This document shows positions 45,491-57,844 of a DNA stretch of 64,000 nt, piece by piece. The DNA is from Ilex aquifolium (Eukaryota > Streptophyta > Magnoliopsida > Aquifoliales > Aquifoliaceae). How positions within the stretch are numbered: the stretch's first letter is position 1; each line of letters begins with the position of its first letter. The position numbers and the translations under genes were made by a program. Location of the stretch: the NCBI GenBank assembly GCA_951799425.1, contig OX637399.1:16732501-16796500 (forward strand). Direction: 5' to 3'. The notes below the pieces were generated by a model. It ran no database searches, was not told where the DNA came from, and was given only the letters and a program-made list of their open reading frames with translations.

Positions 45491-47031
45491 AGGTTGCTGA
45501 TGCTGCGCGGGGGCTTGCTGCTGAGGTGCAGGGGTGGTTGAGCTCGGTTTTGATTATCATTAGCTACGAAACGCCTTAGCTGCCCTCGTTGGATCAAGAA
45601 CTCGATCTCCTTCTTCAACTGGATGCAATCGTCGGTGTGATGTCCGTGATCTCTGTGGTATTCACAATACTTGGTGGGATCTCTTTTTGCAGGATCCGCC
45701 TTCATTCGTGGTGGCCATCTGAGGAACTTCTCATTCTGTACCTCATACAGGATCTGTGATACCGAGGCAATAAGAGGAGTGAGCTGCCGAGGTGCACTCC
45801 TTGGTTGTAGCTCTGGTTGGGGAGGACCTAAGCGATCTCTGACATCCCCCCTCCTTTTAGGGGAGCGATCCCTGTCTCTCCTTGGAGATCTTTCTCGTTC
45901 TCTTTCCTTCCTGGGACTTCGGTCTCCTCTCTTCTCTTCCTTTACCTTCTCATTATGTGAGGAGGAGCCCCCTACCTTTGAGAGGAGGGCTTCTTCACCA
46001 TTAATATACTTTTCTGCTTTGGCCAACACTTCTGCCGTGCTTGCTTATGGGTTTTTCGAAATAGAGAACATCAAGTCCTTCGATTGCACTCCTAGTCCAG
46101 TAATGAAAGCAGTGATGGAGAATTTCTCATCTGGGACGTCCACCTTAAGGGATTCTAAATTGAACCTTTGGACATAAGACCGCAGGTTTTCATTAGGTCC
46201 CTGTTTCACATTTAACAGCTGGTAACTTGGTTTTCGGTAGGTTCGAGCTCCTATGAAGTGAGACACGAACGATATGGAGAGCTCCTTAAAGGAGGAGATT
46301 GACGCGGGGGGAAGCCTGTTGAACCATGCCAAAGCTGAACCCTTCAGCGTGATGGCGAAGGCTCAACATCGCACAGGGTCTTGGTATCCGTGTAATTCCA
46401 TCTAGTTCTTATAGATATTGAGGTGATCCATAGGATCTCTTGTTCCATCAAAGGCCTCTACTTGGGGTATTCTGAACTTTGGGGGGAGGGGAAAGTGCAG
46501 CACCCCGACAGTGAATGGGGATTCAGTCTGCTGCACTAGAGCGTCCATTGTTACTGGAGTCCTGCCCCTCACTGCCTCCTTCATGTGACTGAGCTCCTGC
46601 TGGATGCCTCTGAAGCGTTGTTCCCAATACTGCTCCCTTCTTTCCTGTTGACAAAGAAATAAATCATTTTTCTCTCCCCTATTATTTTGACTCTGCACCT
46701 CTTCATTATCATCATTTTGGTGGGGTGCCTTCCCCCTAGGCTGGCTGTTCTCCCCTCCTTCGTTGAGGGGATCGAGATGTTGACGCTCCTCCTGTGGGGG
46801 ATCTCCTCGAGCGGGTCTCGCCCGTTGAGGGCCTTGCAAAAGCTTCAAGAGCTCTTCGTTCTGATGGAGCAGACGTTGGTTGGCTAGGCGAAGTGCCTCC
46901 ATTTCGTTATTTGTTTGGGGAATCGTCCTAGGAGGATTGGTTTCAGCAGCGGGGAAGAGATCTTGAAGATTTTCGTGTTGCCTGCTGCTGGTGGCCTGTT
47001 GTTGGTGGCTTCCTGCTGGTTCTGCACCCAT
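45472..47031 (-). pseudogene. Tat-like gag, three broken frames
   Basis: 47031-46402: Gln-rich N-terminus with MEALRLANQRLLHQNEELLKLL coil and FRIPQVEAFDGTRDPMDHL, the start of the retrotransposon gag domain; then a TAG. 46332-46045: MAWFNRLPPASISSFKELS, the gag core. 46029-45472: an Arg/Ser/Glu-rich stretch (RERERSPRRDRDRSP) and the knuckle-like CEYHRDHGHHTDDC. Two stops split what was one protein. Confidence 0.88.
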
Positions 47032-47116
47032 AAGGGGTTCATCTGGCTTCTGCTCATGTTATGTGTGGAGACCATCAGTTGCTGGAAAAACCAGCGTATT
47101 TGTAATAAGAACAGTC

Positions 47117-47137
47117 GTTTCCCACAGACAGCACCAA
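47117..47137 (-). promoter_or_regulatory. primer binding site of the Tat-like element
   Basis: On the - strand the LTR is followed by GTTTGGTGCTGTCTGTGGGA, close in form to the TGGCGCCGTCTGTGGGA-type PBS of Tat/Athila elements. The priming tRNA is not certain from the sequence. Confidence 0.6.
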
Positions 47138-47139
47138 AC

Positions 47140-47712
47140 TGATGGTGTAAATACAAACGTGATTAAGTAGATGATTTGATTGTTCTGATAGGCTTAGGAT
47201 ATGAGCTACTAGGCTTGTAAATACTAAGGTGTGAATTCTGATGGTGAAAGTGACGATTTACACAATGAAAGTATAGTGGTTCACCAGCTCGGGAGCTCGA
47301 CTAATCCACTCTTTAATGGAGTCTCTTGCTCCTTTCTCTTTATTGATGGTGAAAGAAACTTACCGAGAGTTTTTGCTACTACTAGGGTTCTGCCTTCAAT
47401 GGAGGCACTGTACAATATTTATAATCTACTCCCTATCTCTAAGGGATCTGTTATGAGATTCTAGCATTTAGTTCGTGAGATCTCGCTGAATAGGTGGGAG
47501 AAGATCTTGGTTAGTTGAGAGTTTAGAGCCTTGATTATAGCGTTCCCTTATTTTAGGGGAGTTTGCTAGTCGCTAGCTATCTCCTTCACGTTTCCTTAAT
47601 TGTTTGCACTGGGGGGGGGGGGGGGGGACCTGAGCTCTGGACCTCTGAGCTGACCTCCCGATCTGACCTCCCTGGCAGAGCTCATACTTAGACTTAATTC
47701 TTGGAATCATCA
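47140..47712 (-). repeat. 5' LTR of the Tat-like element
   Basis: 573 bp, longer than its pair mainly through an expanded G run at about 47611-47628. The PBS lies at its left edge. GATTT target duplication follows at 47713. Confidence 0.93.
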
Positions 47713-47717
47713 GATTT

Positions 47718-48156
47718 CAATGTTAAATCTTTCATTTGCACGATTGATTGAATATTTTCAATAAAGTTTTATACTTTGTAAAAATGTTTGATTGCTTATT
47801 GACAAGGTTGTATTCTTGGTATAAGTAATGCTTATGATTCCGTATAGTATTTAAACTAGATGTTCAAAGTTTATTTTTAATCAATCACCTTAATTATTTT
47901 TCTTTACATAAATATAATTTTTTGATAAATATGAGAAAATCTAAATCCCGAAACAAAAGAGTTGTTTTGCAACAATTGTTTTCCTTTCAAATTTATTTTT
48001 ATAATTACATTTCAATAAAAACCCTTGATAGATCATATTTTGTAATTGACTAATTTCGTGAAATTCTTGTAAATCTCAAATTATTCTATGGTCATGATGC
48101 CACAACGATGAAAATATGAAGAGTCAAATGGAAGGGAGGATATCATGCTTCAAACT
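47718..48156. other. AT-rich spacer
   Basis: Plain AT-rich sequence between the Tat-like element and the next LTR. It was contiguous with the sequence ending at 33436 before that insertion. No features. Confidence 0.5.
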
Positions 48157-49558
48157 TGTAAGACCCCGTATAAAATTTAAAGATGGATAACATGATATTA
48201 AGAGTACTTTCAAAAGGATGATAGAAACCTCGAATTATTGTTGAAAGATTGGTCATAAAGTTTGAGTTCCAGGCAAATTGACTTTCGGGTCAAACTTAGT
48301 TTCGAAGATGTTTAACCTTAAGAAGGGAGGCTAGGTGAGTTTCTAAATATTTTTCGGTCAAAATAAGACCACTATTGAATCTAGAGGGCCGAGAAACCTT
48401 GGAAGAGGTAAAATGAATGTATTAGAAGTTTAAAAATATTCCAGAGTTAACATTTTGGAGAAAATTCGAGTAGGAAGAAATTAGACACTACTCTAGTATT
48501 TTACCTATAATTTTTAATCCCAATCCCCGATTAATCTAAAATTTGGACAGTAGAAATTAGACTTCAAGATCTACAAAAGTATATTTCACAAAAATTTCCT
48601 GAATTGACTTTGAACTTGGTGAAAATCGCTCCAGAAGTCTGGACAAAAAAGTTTCCAGCGTCCAGTCCATATCTTTTTTTATTATTGGTTTTTATGTTAT
48701 TTCGTACTGTACAATTCTTTTCTTTGTGGGATCATTTTCCCACGGGAAATAATGGGAAGAATTATAAAATGGATTGCTACCTATGCCTAGATCGCGGATA
48801 AATGAAAATTTTATTGATAAGACATTTTCAATTGTAGCCAATATCTTATTACGAATAATTTGCCCCTTGCACCTTCCGGACGCCCGTCTTGAAAGCGAAA
48901 TTGTGTGTGTCGTTAGAATTAAAGAGAAACAGAGAATTAGAACCGTTTAGACGCCCCCAGAACTGTCTAGACGCTTCGCTAAAAACGGCCCCGATCACTT
49001 TTTAGGGTTTTCTATGTTTATCCTATAAATACCCTAGGGCCGCGATCTAAAGTGTATTTACCTTATTTTCATCCTAGAAAACCCTAGAGAGATTGAGAGG
49101 AAGTAAAAGAAGAGGAATGAGAAGGATTCTCGCATCGGAATTTATTCAAAAATGCTAGGGTTATCTTCAAACATCGAATTGAGGTAGGTGATTCTTCTTG
49201 AGTTTTTTCATTGAGACTTAGGGTATTATATATGTATTTTTTGAATCTCCTTGATTATTTTATGTTAGATAATTATTTGTTCTTGATTTTTTTTAAGTTA
49301 ATATATGATTTTAAACAAGATACATGCCTTACATTCAAGAAATACTGTTGTTGAATTTCCTAAAACCCTAATTTTGCTAAATATATGTTTTAAGGTGAAA
49401 AATACATGGATTCTTGATTTCTAAATTCCTATTCTTGATTAAATTATGTTTCAATCAAATACCTGTTCTTGTTCCAACAAATTGAGATTTTTGACAAAAC
49501 CCTAGAATTTGATATCGGAATTATGAGGCTTTTCTTGATATGATCTCTTGCCTATTTT
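48157..49558 (+). mobile_element. LTR fragment of family X (copy X2a)
   Basis: Starts TGTAAGACCCCGTATAAAATTT, the family X 5' end. It holds a region similar to 49670-49920 (AAAATTTGGACAGTAGA, TATTTCACAAAAATTT), GTCTAGACGC-type motifs at about 48945-48975, and TCCTATAAATACCC at 49020. It then meets a second X-type start (TGTAAACCCCCAC) at 49559 without a proper 3' end, so it is truncated or recombined. Confidence 0.6.
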
Positions 49559-49934
49559 GTAAACCCCCACAGTCTTATCGTGATATAGTAACATAAATAT
49601 GTTTTAAAATGCTAATATATGTAATGATGTATGCATAAACTATGTAGATTGTAAGATTAGAAATGAAAAGGTTAGTTGAGGTAATAGGGTATATTGTAGA
49701 AGTTTGGAAGCATTCCGGAGTGAAAGCACACTTTAGAGAGAATTTGGGTAAAAGGATTGTGAATACTGCCTTAGTAATTTGACCATAACTTTTTATCCTG
49801 ATGTCCATTTGATCTGAAATTTTGACAGTAGATAGTAGACATATAAGGCTACAAAATAGTATTTCACGAAAATTTTCCAAATCCATCTCCAAATAGGTCA
49901 AAACTTCACTGGAAGTTCCTACAGAAACTAGGAT

Positions 49935-50101
49935 GACGTTCGAACGTTAATCGACGTTCGAACGACAGTGAGTCCCAGTACTTTGGTCTGATGGAAATGC
50001 AGAAGTACTGGGAGCAAGTGACATTCGAACGCAAATTGACGTTCGAACGTAAAGTAACAATTTGCACTAATGACGTTCGAACGCCAGATGACGTTCGAAC
50101 G
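49935..50101 (+). promoter_or_regulatory. array of six GACGTTCGAACG palindromes in LTR X2b
   Basis: Copies at 49935, 49953, 50020 (with A for G at position 4), 50038, 50072 and 50090, arranged as pairs, about 50-220 bp before the TATA box. The core ACGTTCGAACGT is self-complementary. Confidence 0.82.
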
Positions 50102-50539
50102 TGAGCAACGAATCAGAACATCAGATTTACGTCGGTTGAGATATTTTCTTCCTCTATAAATACATAGTGCCGCCTCCTTTAGCCTCCATGCACCATTTAC
50201 AACCCTAGAAAAGCTTGAGAAACAAGAAAGAAAATGAGAAACACAAGATCAAAGAGGATTTGCACTTTGAAGTGGATCAAAATCTCAAGTTCTTCAAGAA
50301 CTCTAAGGAAGAAGAAGGTAGGGGTTTTCTTCCACTCTTATTCATTGATGCTAGGCTTATATATACATATGTTTTGACTCTTAATCATATATATTTGTTA
50401 TGGAATCCTTGTTTCTTGATTGTTCTTGCAAATCTTACCATGTTTGATGGAAGTTATGGCTTGATAATCATAAAACCTTTGTTCTTGACATCCAAACTCT
50501 AGTTTTTCAAGAAGTATGGATTTTTCTTATTGATATTTA

Positions 50540-50780
50540 TTTGTTCTTGACTTCAAAACCTTATATTCATTTGTTCTTTATTTCAAGACTCAATATCCAT
50601 TTGTTCTTGAGTTCAAAACCTTATATTCATTTGTTCTTTATTTCAAGACTTAATATCCATTTGTTCTTGAGTTCAAAACCTTATATTCATGTGTTCTTGA
50701 TATCAAAACTTGATATTCATTGGTTCTTGATATTCAATGGTTCTTGATATCAAAACTCTATATTCATTTGTTTTTGAAAC
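50540..50780 (+). repeat. minisatellite, units of about 32-34 bp in alternating pairs
   Basis: Repeated TCAAAACCTTATATTCATTTGTTCTT(G/T)A(T/G)TT units, with two variant units alternating (AAAACCTTATATTC and AAGACTYAATATCC), about 7 copies. Confidence 0.88.
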
Positions 50781-51738
50781 AAAAACTTTAGTGTTTTGAT
50801 TGGAACAATAAAATTATATCTTGTGATGATCTCTTGCTCATTTTTTTCTTGAGATGCTATATAGAGAAATACCCATGAAGTTTGGGGGGTTTTTGAATTA
50901 CTTGTGATATGAGAAAATGTTTGGTATTGCATCTCTTGTATGGTTTGTTGTGATGGACTTGAATTGCCTTCGAGAGCTGCCGTAGAGTGTTAGAGGTTAG
51001 TCTATCCCAGTGGGGGTGAGATGGTTGCCTAACACTTGTAGTGGTTTGTTGTTTGTGAGAGCAACCACTATTGTTCACGTAAGTTCGAGGCTGAGGGATG
51101 ATACATCTTTCTTGGGAAGGATTCGTCAATGCCGTGGGAGACGGTATACGCCCTTCCTAAAGTGATTTGTGTGGCTATGATGGGTGAACGAGGTAGAAAC
51201 GTTGTGTAGATTCATGGGAAGCAACCAACATACATGAGTGATACGACATACATGAGAATATGGATTGATGCTATTAAATGATTAATTGATTTCTTCAACT
51301 CTGACATGTTTATTCCTTTCATTTACATATTGCTATTGCGTTGAGATCGAATAAATGGCCACTGTTTATTTCAAGTTATATATGATATTTTGAAAAGTGA
51401 GACCGAACTGCTTTACATGTTTTCCAAACCTTGTTTGAGTTTGGGAGAACGTTGCTACAGAGCTTAGTGCTCACCCCCTACAAACAATATATTTTTCAGA
51501 TTATGGTTTAGAGGAAGAGCTCGGAGTTGATGAGCAGATAGCTTGGGAAGCACAATTGGATGTAAGCGTGGATCCCGAGGGGGATATCTAGAATTGTTAT
51601 CTTTATGTCCTAGACTAGGAGAGGTATTGTAATACAATGGATGTATGTTATTTTGTTTATTCCGCTGCAAGATTAAGTCTGATTTCGAGATGTAAATGTC
51701 ATAGTTTGACATATTCTTTTGGATGATGTTGTAGATAG

Positions 51739-54593
51739 TGTGAAACCCCGAAAAATTTAAACTTTGACGAACAAGGGCAATAGGTGAATTGCCACTTCGG
51801 TGCTAGTTGAAAAACTAAATTTTTCTAGATCTCGGATGACAAAACGGATTTCACCGTTGGATTCGTCTCGCGAAATCTAGTTACCACGTCAAATTTCGTT
51901 GAATTCCGAGATAGTCGGATTTTTCGCGTTTTACGAGACGAACGGGCCTCGGGTGACCCCGTACACGAAATTTTTATAAAATTTTAAAGTTTGGGGAAAT
52001 ATTAAAGGCAAGTTGAAATGAAAATAATTCGAACTTGAATCGGAGCGAAATTTAGTCGTTTCGGGATTAAAACGGACCCGAAATTAAATAGGACGTGTGA
52101 CCAATTGTGGGCCAAGTATTCTAAAAATATAAATAGGGGGAAAATCTAATTTTTCCCACATATTTGCTCATTGCTCAGCCGATAGAAAGGAGAGAGAGAG
52201 TGAGGGTTCTCCAAAACTTCTCTCTACGATCTACTCCGTTCTAGCGCTCAAATCCACTCGAGCCAAGAACAAGAGTTGTTCTACGCGTCGAGGGCTACGC
52301 GTGGGTACCAGAAACGACGGTTTTCACCGAACGTTGGAGGGCCGAAAATTTGGAAGTGAAGGATTCAAGCTTGTTTTGAGTTCTAGGAGCTTCCCACGGC
52401 GATTCTACACGCTACAAGAGGTAGGGTTTTCTTCCTACTTAGGTTTATTTCCAACCTAAGAAGGTTATATGGAATGGGTAGGTGTGTATATATATGTATC
52501 ACTTGCCTATTGTGGTTATTTGGGTGAAATGGGTATTGAGAATGGGTAGCATGATTTAAATCACATTCTCTAGTTTAATGTACCACTAATGCATTTCATG
52601 TGTGGGAAATGGGTACCAAATGTGCTAAGCAAGGTTGGTATGAAATGGGTATATAAATTTACTTGATGGGTAAATTTAATAAAAAGTTAAAGGAACTTGA
52701 AGTGTGGAAAATTGATATGGGAAATTGGGTAAAGTGAATTCCTAAATGAAATGGACATTTAGGAATGGTTGTTGATAATTTCTTGAGAAATTATGACATA
52801 TGAGGTTATGTTATGGGTAGAATGAATTCTATCTTGGTATAATTGTGTAGAAATCAATTAATATGATTTCTTGAGCTTTATGATGAATTTGAGTATATTA
52901 TGTGATTACATGATCTTGGATGCCTTGAAGGTGTTGAGTAAATGCTTTGATGAAAATGTGAAGTATGTTTTGCATGAACTATGTATAACATGCTTAGATA
53001 TTGTGATTAAGGAAAATGTTGATATACACATGCTTACGAGGTGTTGACAAAGTGTTGAATTATGGTATTTATATGCATATGCTTATGATATGAAGTACCA
53101 TGGATATGTGGATTTATTATTGAGTTGTTCATATGACATTCATACATATTGAACATGTGGAGAAGATGCAAGGGTACATTACATTGCATTCTCATGGGTA
53201 CATCACATTCATGGTTATAAGACATGAGTGTGTGTGGGTGAGTTGACATCGCATTCATGGGTCATAGGCATGAGTGTGGGTGTGTGCATGTGTTGTGGAT
53301 CAAACACCAAATCTTGGTGGTTGGTATGTGAACTCGGGAAAGTCGGGATCGAAGATCCGACTGAGTTGCACGGTTGTTTTGCATAAGGAAAACTTGTGTC
53401 GGGTAAAGCAAGTAGGGCTAGACACTCCCTCGGGTGAAAAACCCGGAACCACTGGTTCATACACTCCGACGGTGCAAGTCCAAAAAGTGTAGATAGGCCC
53501 ACGGAGCCGGCGGTGCGATTCCAAAATCCGTTGCCCAGGAAGACACAAGATTTTGTTATATAAAAACACCCATTCAATGGGTAGCCTCCAACAATGATTG
53601 GGTTTTTATAAAGACATAACTTTTAATTCAAGCGATCATTGGGAGGGTTTTTCCGTCAATAGACGGGTTCATACACATTGGCTTTTGCATTGTGTGGTGT
53701 GAGTCGGGGAAGACTCGGGATAAGGTGCGTGAGTGAGTTCCATATCATATCATGGCATGACATAGCATAGCATAGTAGCTTTCTAACATTGAAGTGTATA
53801 CTCTTGTTGGATTGGTTGATGCTTGTTGATTGTTGCATGTGCGCATTTCATATGCACTTAGGTTGGGGAATAGCCTCTGTAGGAGGATATCCTATTGAGC
53901 GTGGCTCACCCTTCGTGGGACAACATTTTCAGGTGCGGGGTTCAGACCGGCGGACGGCTCCCATTTCGAGCCCCAAAGTTGAAGAAAAGCCGACTTGTGG
54001 CTTTTATGGTTTAACTTGTAAAGTTTTCGTATAAATTCCATTTTAATGTGTAAATATATGGAATTGTATTAAATGGACTTCCATGGACTTTTATAATGTA
54101 GAAAACATAAATATATATGTGTTTGGGTGACCTTGGAAAGGTTTGAAATGAGTTGGAAATGAAAAATGGTTGAAACTGGCAAAACTGGGCAAAGAGTACC
54201 GGTACTGGGTACCGGTACTGTGTACCGGTACTCCCTTTCCAGTGGGTTGACGGTACCGGTACTGGGTACCGGTACTGTATGGTACCGGTACGGTATGGTA
54301 CCGGTACTCTCTTCAAAATTTTCAGATTTTCACACTGCTTCGCCCTATTTTCAATCTACGTTTTCCTTCCCTCCAATGATGTAAATGGACTATAATGGAG
54401 TATAAATCATGGTATATTGAATATGGGTTGAACCCAAATGAATAATCGAATCCGATTAACAATTGTGAGTTAAGATCCCGGTTAAGGGGATGCTACTACC
54501 GTGGTGTTAGGTTGAGTGACATCCACGGGTATTTCCGCGGGTTGACGGGTGGTCAACGGGTAATAAGGGACCCCCGGATTTTGGGGCGTCACA
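51739..54593 (+). mobile_element. solo LTR of family Y
   Basis: 2855 bp, TGTGAAACCCCG...GGGGCGTCACA, with perfect target duplication GATAG (51734-51738, 54594-54598). The TATA-like AATATAAATAGGGG is at about 52126. Later come GTGGCTCACCC...ATTTTCAGGTGC, like the shared block of family X, and the GTACCGGTAC array near the 3' end. Its first 400 bp match 59077-59480. No internal region: a solo LTR. Confidence 0.85.
54196..54307 (+). promoter_or_regulatory. array of seven GTACCGGTAC palindromes in LTR Y
   Basis: At 54196, 54209, 54222, 54253, 54266, 54282 and 54298, mostly spaced 13-16 bp. Unlike the family X arrays, it lies far downstream of the LTR's TATA box. Confidence 0.85.
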
Positions 54594-54707
54594 GATAGTA
54601 TGTATAATGAATGAAATTTTCTTTATCTATGGATTTTATTAGTTGCTCTCATGATGTAAATGGTTTTAAATAGTAATGCCGTCCAAGGCGGATTTTGGGG
54701 CGTTACA

Positions 54708-55257
54708 TATTTTGATTCCATAATCATCATTATTATTGTATATTGGAAATTGTGAAACTTGTGGTTGATTGAATACACGTTTTGGTAAAGTTGTGGTTTT
54801 ATCTCTATATGGTTTGGGTGTAACGAACTAGAATTGACTTCCAGAGTTGTTGTAGCTCTCAACTCATAATTGCTATCAGCTGCTACTACCCTTACCTCCT
54901 ATTTCCAGCTTCCAATGTTCCCATCTAAAGCTCACAACTCTGTATTCATCTAATGCTCTTAGCTCCTGTTCACAGCTCTCAGCTCTAGCTCACAGCTCAA
55001 GATATATTTGCAACATTACATTAGCTGGTCCACTCATTTCTCTAGGCAGTATGCTTAGGTTTTATTTTTCCATTATTTGTACTAAGCATGCATTTTTGCC
55101 TTCTTCATTTTTATTTTATTCTTCATGTAATTAGATTACATCGAGGGGTAAGGTACATACGTCCCCCTTGGTTAGGTGTAATTTAATTTTTTAATTAATA
55201 AAATCTCCCTCACACCGTCGAGGTTCCACAAAATAAAAAATAAAAAATAAAAAATTA
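54708..55257. other. spacer with CAGCTC-rich stretch and A-rich tail
   Basis: About 54848-55008 repeats CAGCTC and AGCTCAC motifs. It ends in (AAAAAAT)n-like sequence at 55228-55256, directly abutting the truncated X3 LTR. The A-rich tail could mark a non-LTR insertion, but no ORF or target duplication supports that. Confidence 0.35.
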
Positions 55258-56142
55258 TAGAGTGTTAGAGGTTAGTCTATTCTAGTTGGGGTGAGATGGT
55301 TGCCTAACGCATGTAGTGAGTTGTTGCTTGTGAAATCAACCACTATTGTTCACGTAGGTTCGAGGCTGAGGGACGGTTTAACTTCCCTAGGAAGGATTCG
55401 TCAATGTCGTGTGAGACCTTATATGCCATTTCTAAAGTGGTTTGTGATGTGGTCTTGCAGGGAATGATTGAGATTTTGAGTTTGTGTTGGGCGAACAAGG
55501 TAAGATCGTTGCGTAGATTCTTGAAAAGTAACCAAAATACATGAGAAAAACTAAGTCGTTCGTATTGAATTATTTGTTGATTACTCTGATCTTTAAGTGT
55601 TTACCCTTTTTATTGACTTACTGTATTTTGTACACTTGAGATCATTATAACTGTCACTGTTTTTCTTTGAAAATGATATATATGTTATTTTCCAAAAGAG
55701 ATTCCCTGTTTTATTCTTTAAAAATCTTGTTTGGATTTGAGAGGGATTTCCTACAGCCTTTTGCTCATTCCCTATAACAACATTTTTATAGATTTTGGCA
55801 GAGGGGAGGATGTTGGATTATATGAGCAGGTTGACCTCGAGACTAAAAAGGATCAATATGTGGATCTTGACATGGAGGCTTAGAGATGTTTCTTCGTAGT
55901 GTAGATTGTTTTTAGAGTTGGCTATGAAACAATGTTTTCATTATATTTAGTTATTCTGCTGCTAGTTATAGTTTAATTTTGAATTGTCAGTTTGGAGAAG
56001 TTATAATGTTTTATTGTCTTAGTATCTGGTATTTATTAGATGGATGAATGATTTATTATTTAAATTGTTATTTTTAGTTGCTCTCATGATTGGATGTTTT
56101 GTATATAGTAATGCCTTTCAGGGTGAATTTTGGGGCGTTACA
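55258..56142 (+). mobile_element. 5'-truncated LTR of family X (copy X3)
   Basis: Matches 50985-51738 plus 54594-54707 in order: GAGTGTTAGAGGTTAGTCTAT, ACCACTATTGTTCACGTA, TTCGAGGCTGAGGGA, GGAAGGATTCGTCAATG, and the ATGCC...TTTTGGGGCGTTACA end. It lacks the first part, including promoter and palindromes, and lacks the family Y insertion. Confidence 0.8.
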
Positions 56143-56191
56143 AAGCTATATTAAATGAACTCTCCATATGCACCTCCCTGCTTAGGACAAA

Positions 56192-56765
56192 TGTAATGAC
56201 CCCAGAGACCTAAGAACCCTTAGTTTAATTTATTAGACTTAGAATGATTAGTGTTATCATAAAATCGGTAATTGATCTGTGTATGGCTCCTATGTGTTCT
56301 TGAATGAAAAGTTTTTCTAAATCTCTTTTGTTTTTTGAAAACATAGGTTGAGCTTTTAGCGGACCCCTCTTGAGCAACACCCTTTAGTGTTCAAGAGTTT
56401 TTTACTTGGTTTTAGGTTTAAAAAAACTAGTAGTGACCGTCATACATCCGCTAGCCTTCGCTAGAGTGGTCTCTAAAAGACTTGGTAAAAATTTGGGAAA
56501 ATAATACATGTGTGGTAGTGGAGAGCGCCCTCTAGGTCGTTTTCAAGCCCCTCGAGCGGTGTTGAGATGACTCGAACGGTCCTTGAGGTCGCTCGAGAGG
56601 TCCCAAATCTGCCTTTCTAGTTTGAATCTAAATTTCATTCTAGTGACCATTACCCTCTGACTGCTCTCCCAATGCTCAACCTGTCATTCATGAATTTGTA
56701 TTTTCTTGGACCCTAAGACAAACCTTATTTCGAGCCTATAAATAGAGGGATGTCTACCTTGGTGG
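56192..56765 (+). mobile_element. LTR 5' fragment (copy X4)
   Basis: Starts TGTAATGACCCCAGAGACC, an X-like 5' end, and reaches GCCTATAAATAGAGGG at about 56738. Upstream of it are CTCGAG-core motifs: CCTCGAGCGGT (56550), ACTCGAACGGT (56570), GCTCGAGAGGT (56590). It then passes into an Athila-like region, so the LTR is cut off. Confidence 0.55.
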
Positions 56766-56980
56766 GGTAACCTTAACCCCCTAACTTAAATTATACATTA
56801 TCCTCAATGCAAAAACCAGTCATGCAAGAGATAAATGAAGACAATAAGAGAAGGAAAACTGGCTATAGCTCAAAATCAACGACTGCAACACTAAACAAAA
56901 AAATAAGCATAAAAAAATAAACTTAAAACAAAACTGAACTAAATTTACTAATCTAATATAATAAAAGAAATCAGAATTAG

Positions 56981-57840
56981 TTAATCAAAAGAAGAATCCT
57001 GATATATAGCATCATCTAACTCCTCAATTGTCTCCTTAGATGCAAAACCCTCCAAGAATGGTTTAAGTTGCTGTCCATTGACCTTAAAAGTCTGTCCATT
57101 CTTAGGGTTTTCTACCTCAACAACCCCATGGAGATAAACTGTATGGACCACAAACGGACCTGTCCAGTGAGATCGCAATTTCCCAGGAAAAAGATGAAGT
57201 CGAGAATTGTATAAAAGAATCCTCTGTCTTGAATCAAAGGTCTTCCTCAAAATGGAATGACCATGAAAAACCTTGACCAAATACGGGCACTCTCATACGC
57301 ATCCCTACGTATCTTTTCAAGCTCATTCAGATACAACTTCCTATGCTTACAAGATTGACCCAAATTGAAATTAAGGGTTTTAATGGCCCAATAGGCACGG
57401 TCCTCAATCTCAACTGGCAAGTGACAGGCCTTGCCATAAACCAATATAATGGGATACATATTCAGATGTGTCTTAAATGTTGTATGGTATGTTCACAAAG
57501 CATCGATCAACCGAAGTGACCAATCGTTATGATTACGGTTAACCATTTACTCAAGTATGTATTTTATTTCTCTATTGACTAATTCAGCTTGACCATTGGT
57601 CTGTGGGTGATAGGCAATGGACACTCGGTGTGTAATGCCATATTTACTCATCAAAGTCACAAATGCCCTACAGAAATGTAAACTACCACCACTAATGATT
57701 TCTCTAGGCATCCCAAATCTAAACAAAATATTTTCCTTACAGAACTCGATAACCACTTTATGATCATTTGTCCAAGTTCAAATTGCCTCTACCCATTTTG
57801 AAACATAATCAACTGCAGTAAAATATAAAGATAACCAAAA
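56981..57840 (-). pseudogene. Athila-like gypsy integrase C-terminal remnant
   Basis: The - strand reads AVDYVSKWVEAI (about 57815), then [77 protein letters not shown] and LRSHWTGPFVV. The second catalytic Asp of ISDGG is lost (IISGG). Frames break near 57545 and 57275. The frame ends at 56981, with the CCCCCTAACTTAAATTATACATTATCCTCAATGC-type sequence beyond (on +), also seen at 63318-63352. The 5' part of pol is missing. Confidence 0.82.
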
Positions 57841-57844
57841 GATA

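Larger units (their letters stand above)
33437..47712 (-). mobile_element. Tat-like Ty3/gypsy retrotransposon with antisense extra genes
   Basis: 14.3 kb (about 12.3 kb without its own insertion) between LTRs, with a perfect target duplication GATTT (33432-33436, 47713-47717). Order on the - strand: 5' LTR, PBS, gag, protease, RT, RNase H, a second RNase H, integrase, hairpin repeats, antisense genes, PPT, 3' LTR. The second RNase H and a long extra coding region after pol are marks of the Tat lineage. By hand the LTRs differ at about 26 of 563 positions, so it is older than the copia copy. All pol frames are broken. A solo LTR sits in the integrase. Confidence 0.9.
49559..54707 (+). mobile_element. 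LTR of family X (copy X2b), split by another LTR
   Basis: Begins near 49559 (TGTAAACCCCCACAG) and ends ATGCCGTCC...TTTTGGGGCGTTACA at 54707. It has a palindrome array, the TATA CTCTATAAATAC at about 50150, a CTAGAAAAGC leader, a tandem minisatellite, and the shared TGCTCACCCCC...TTTTTCAGATTA and GTGGATCCCGAGG blocks. A 2855 bp solo LTR (51739-54593) has inserted near its 3' end. No internal region is present. The outer target duplication is not clear. Confidence 0.7.

Noticed and set aside
51734..54598. Idea that 51739-54593 is a complete LTR element
   Set aside because: No internal LTR pair, PBS or pol; a single LTR with one target duplication explains it.
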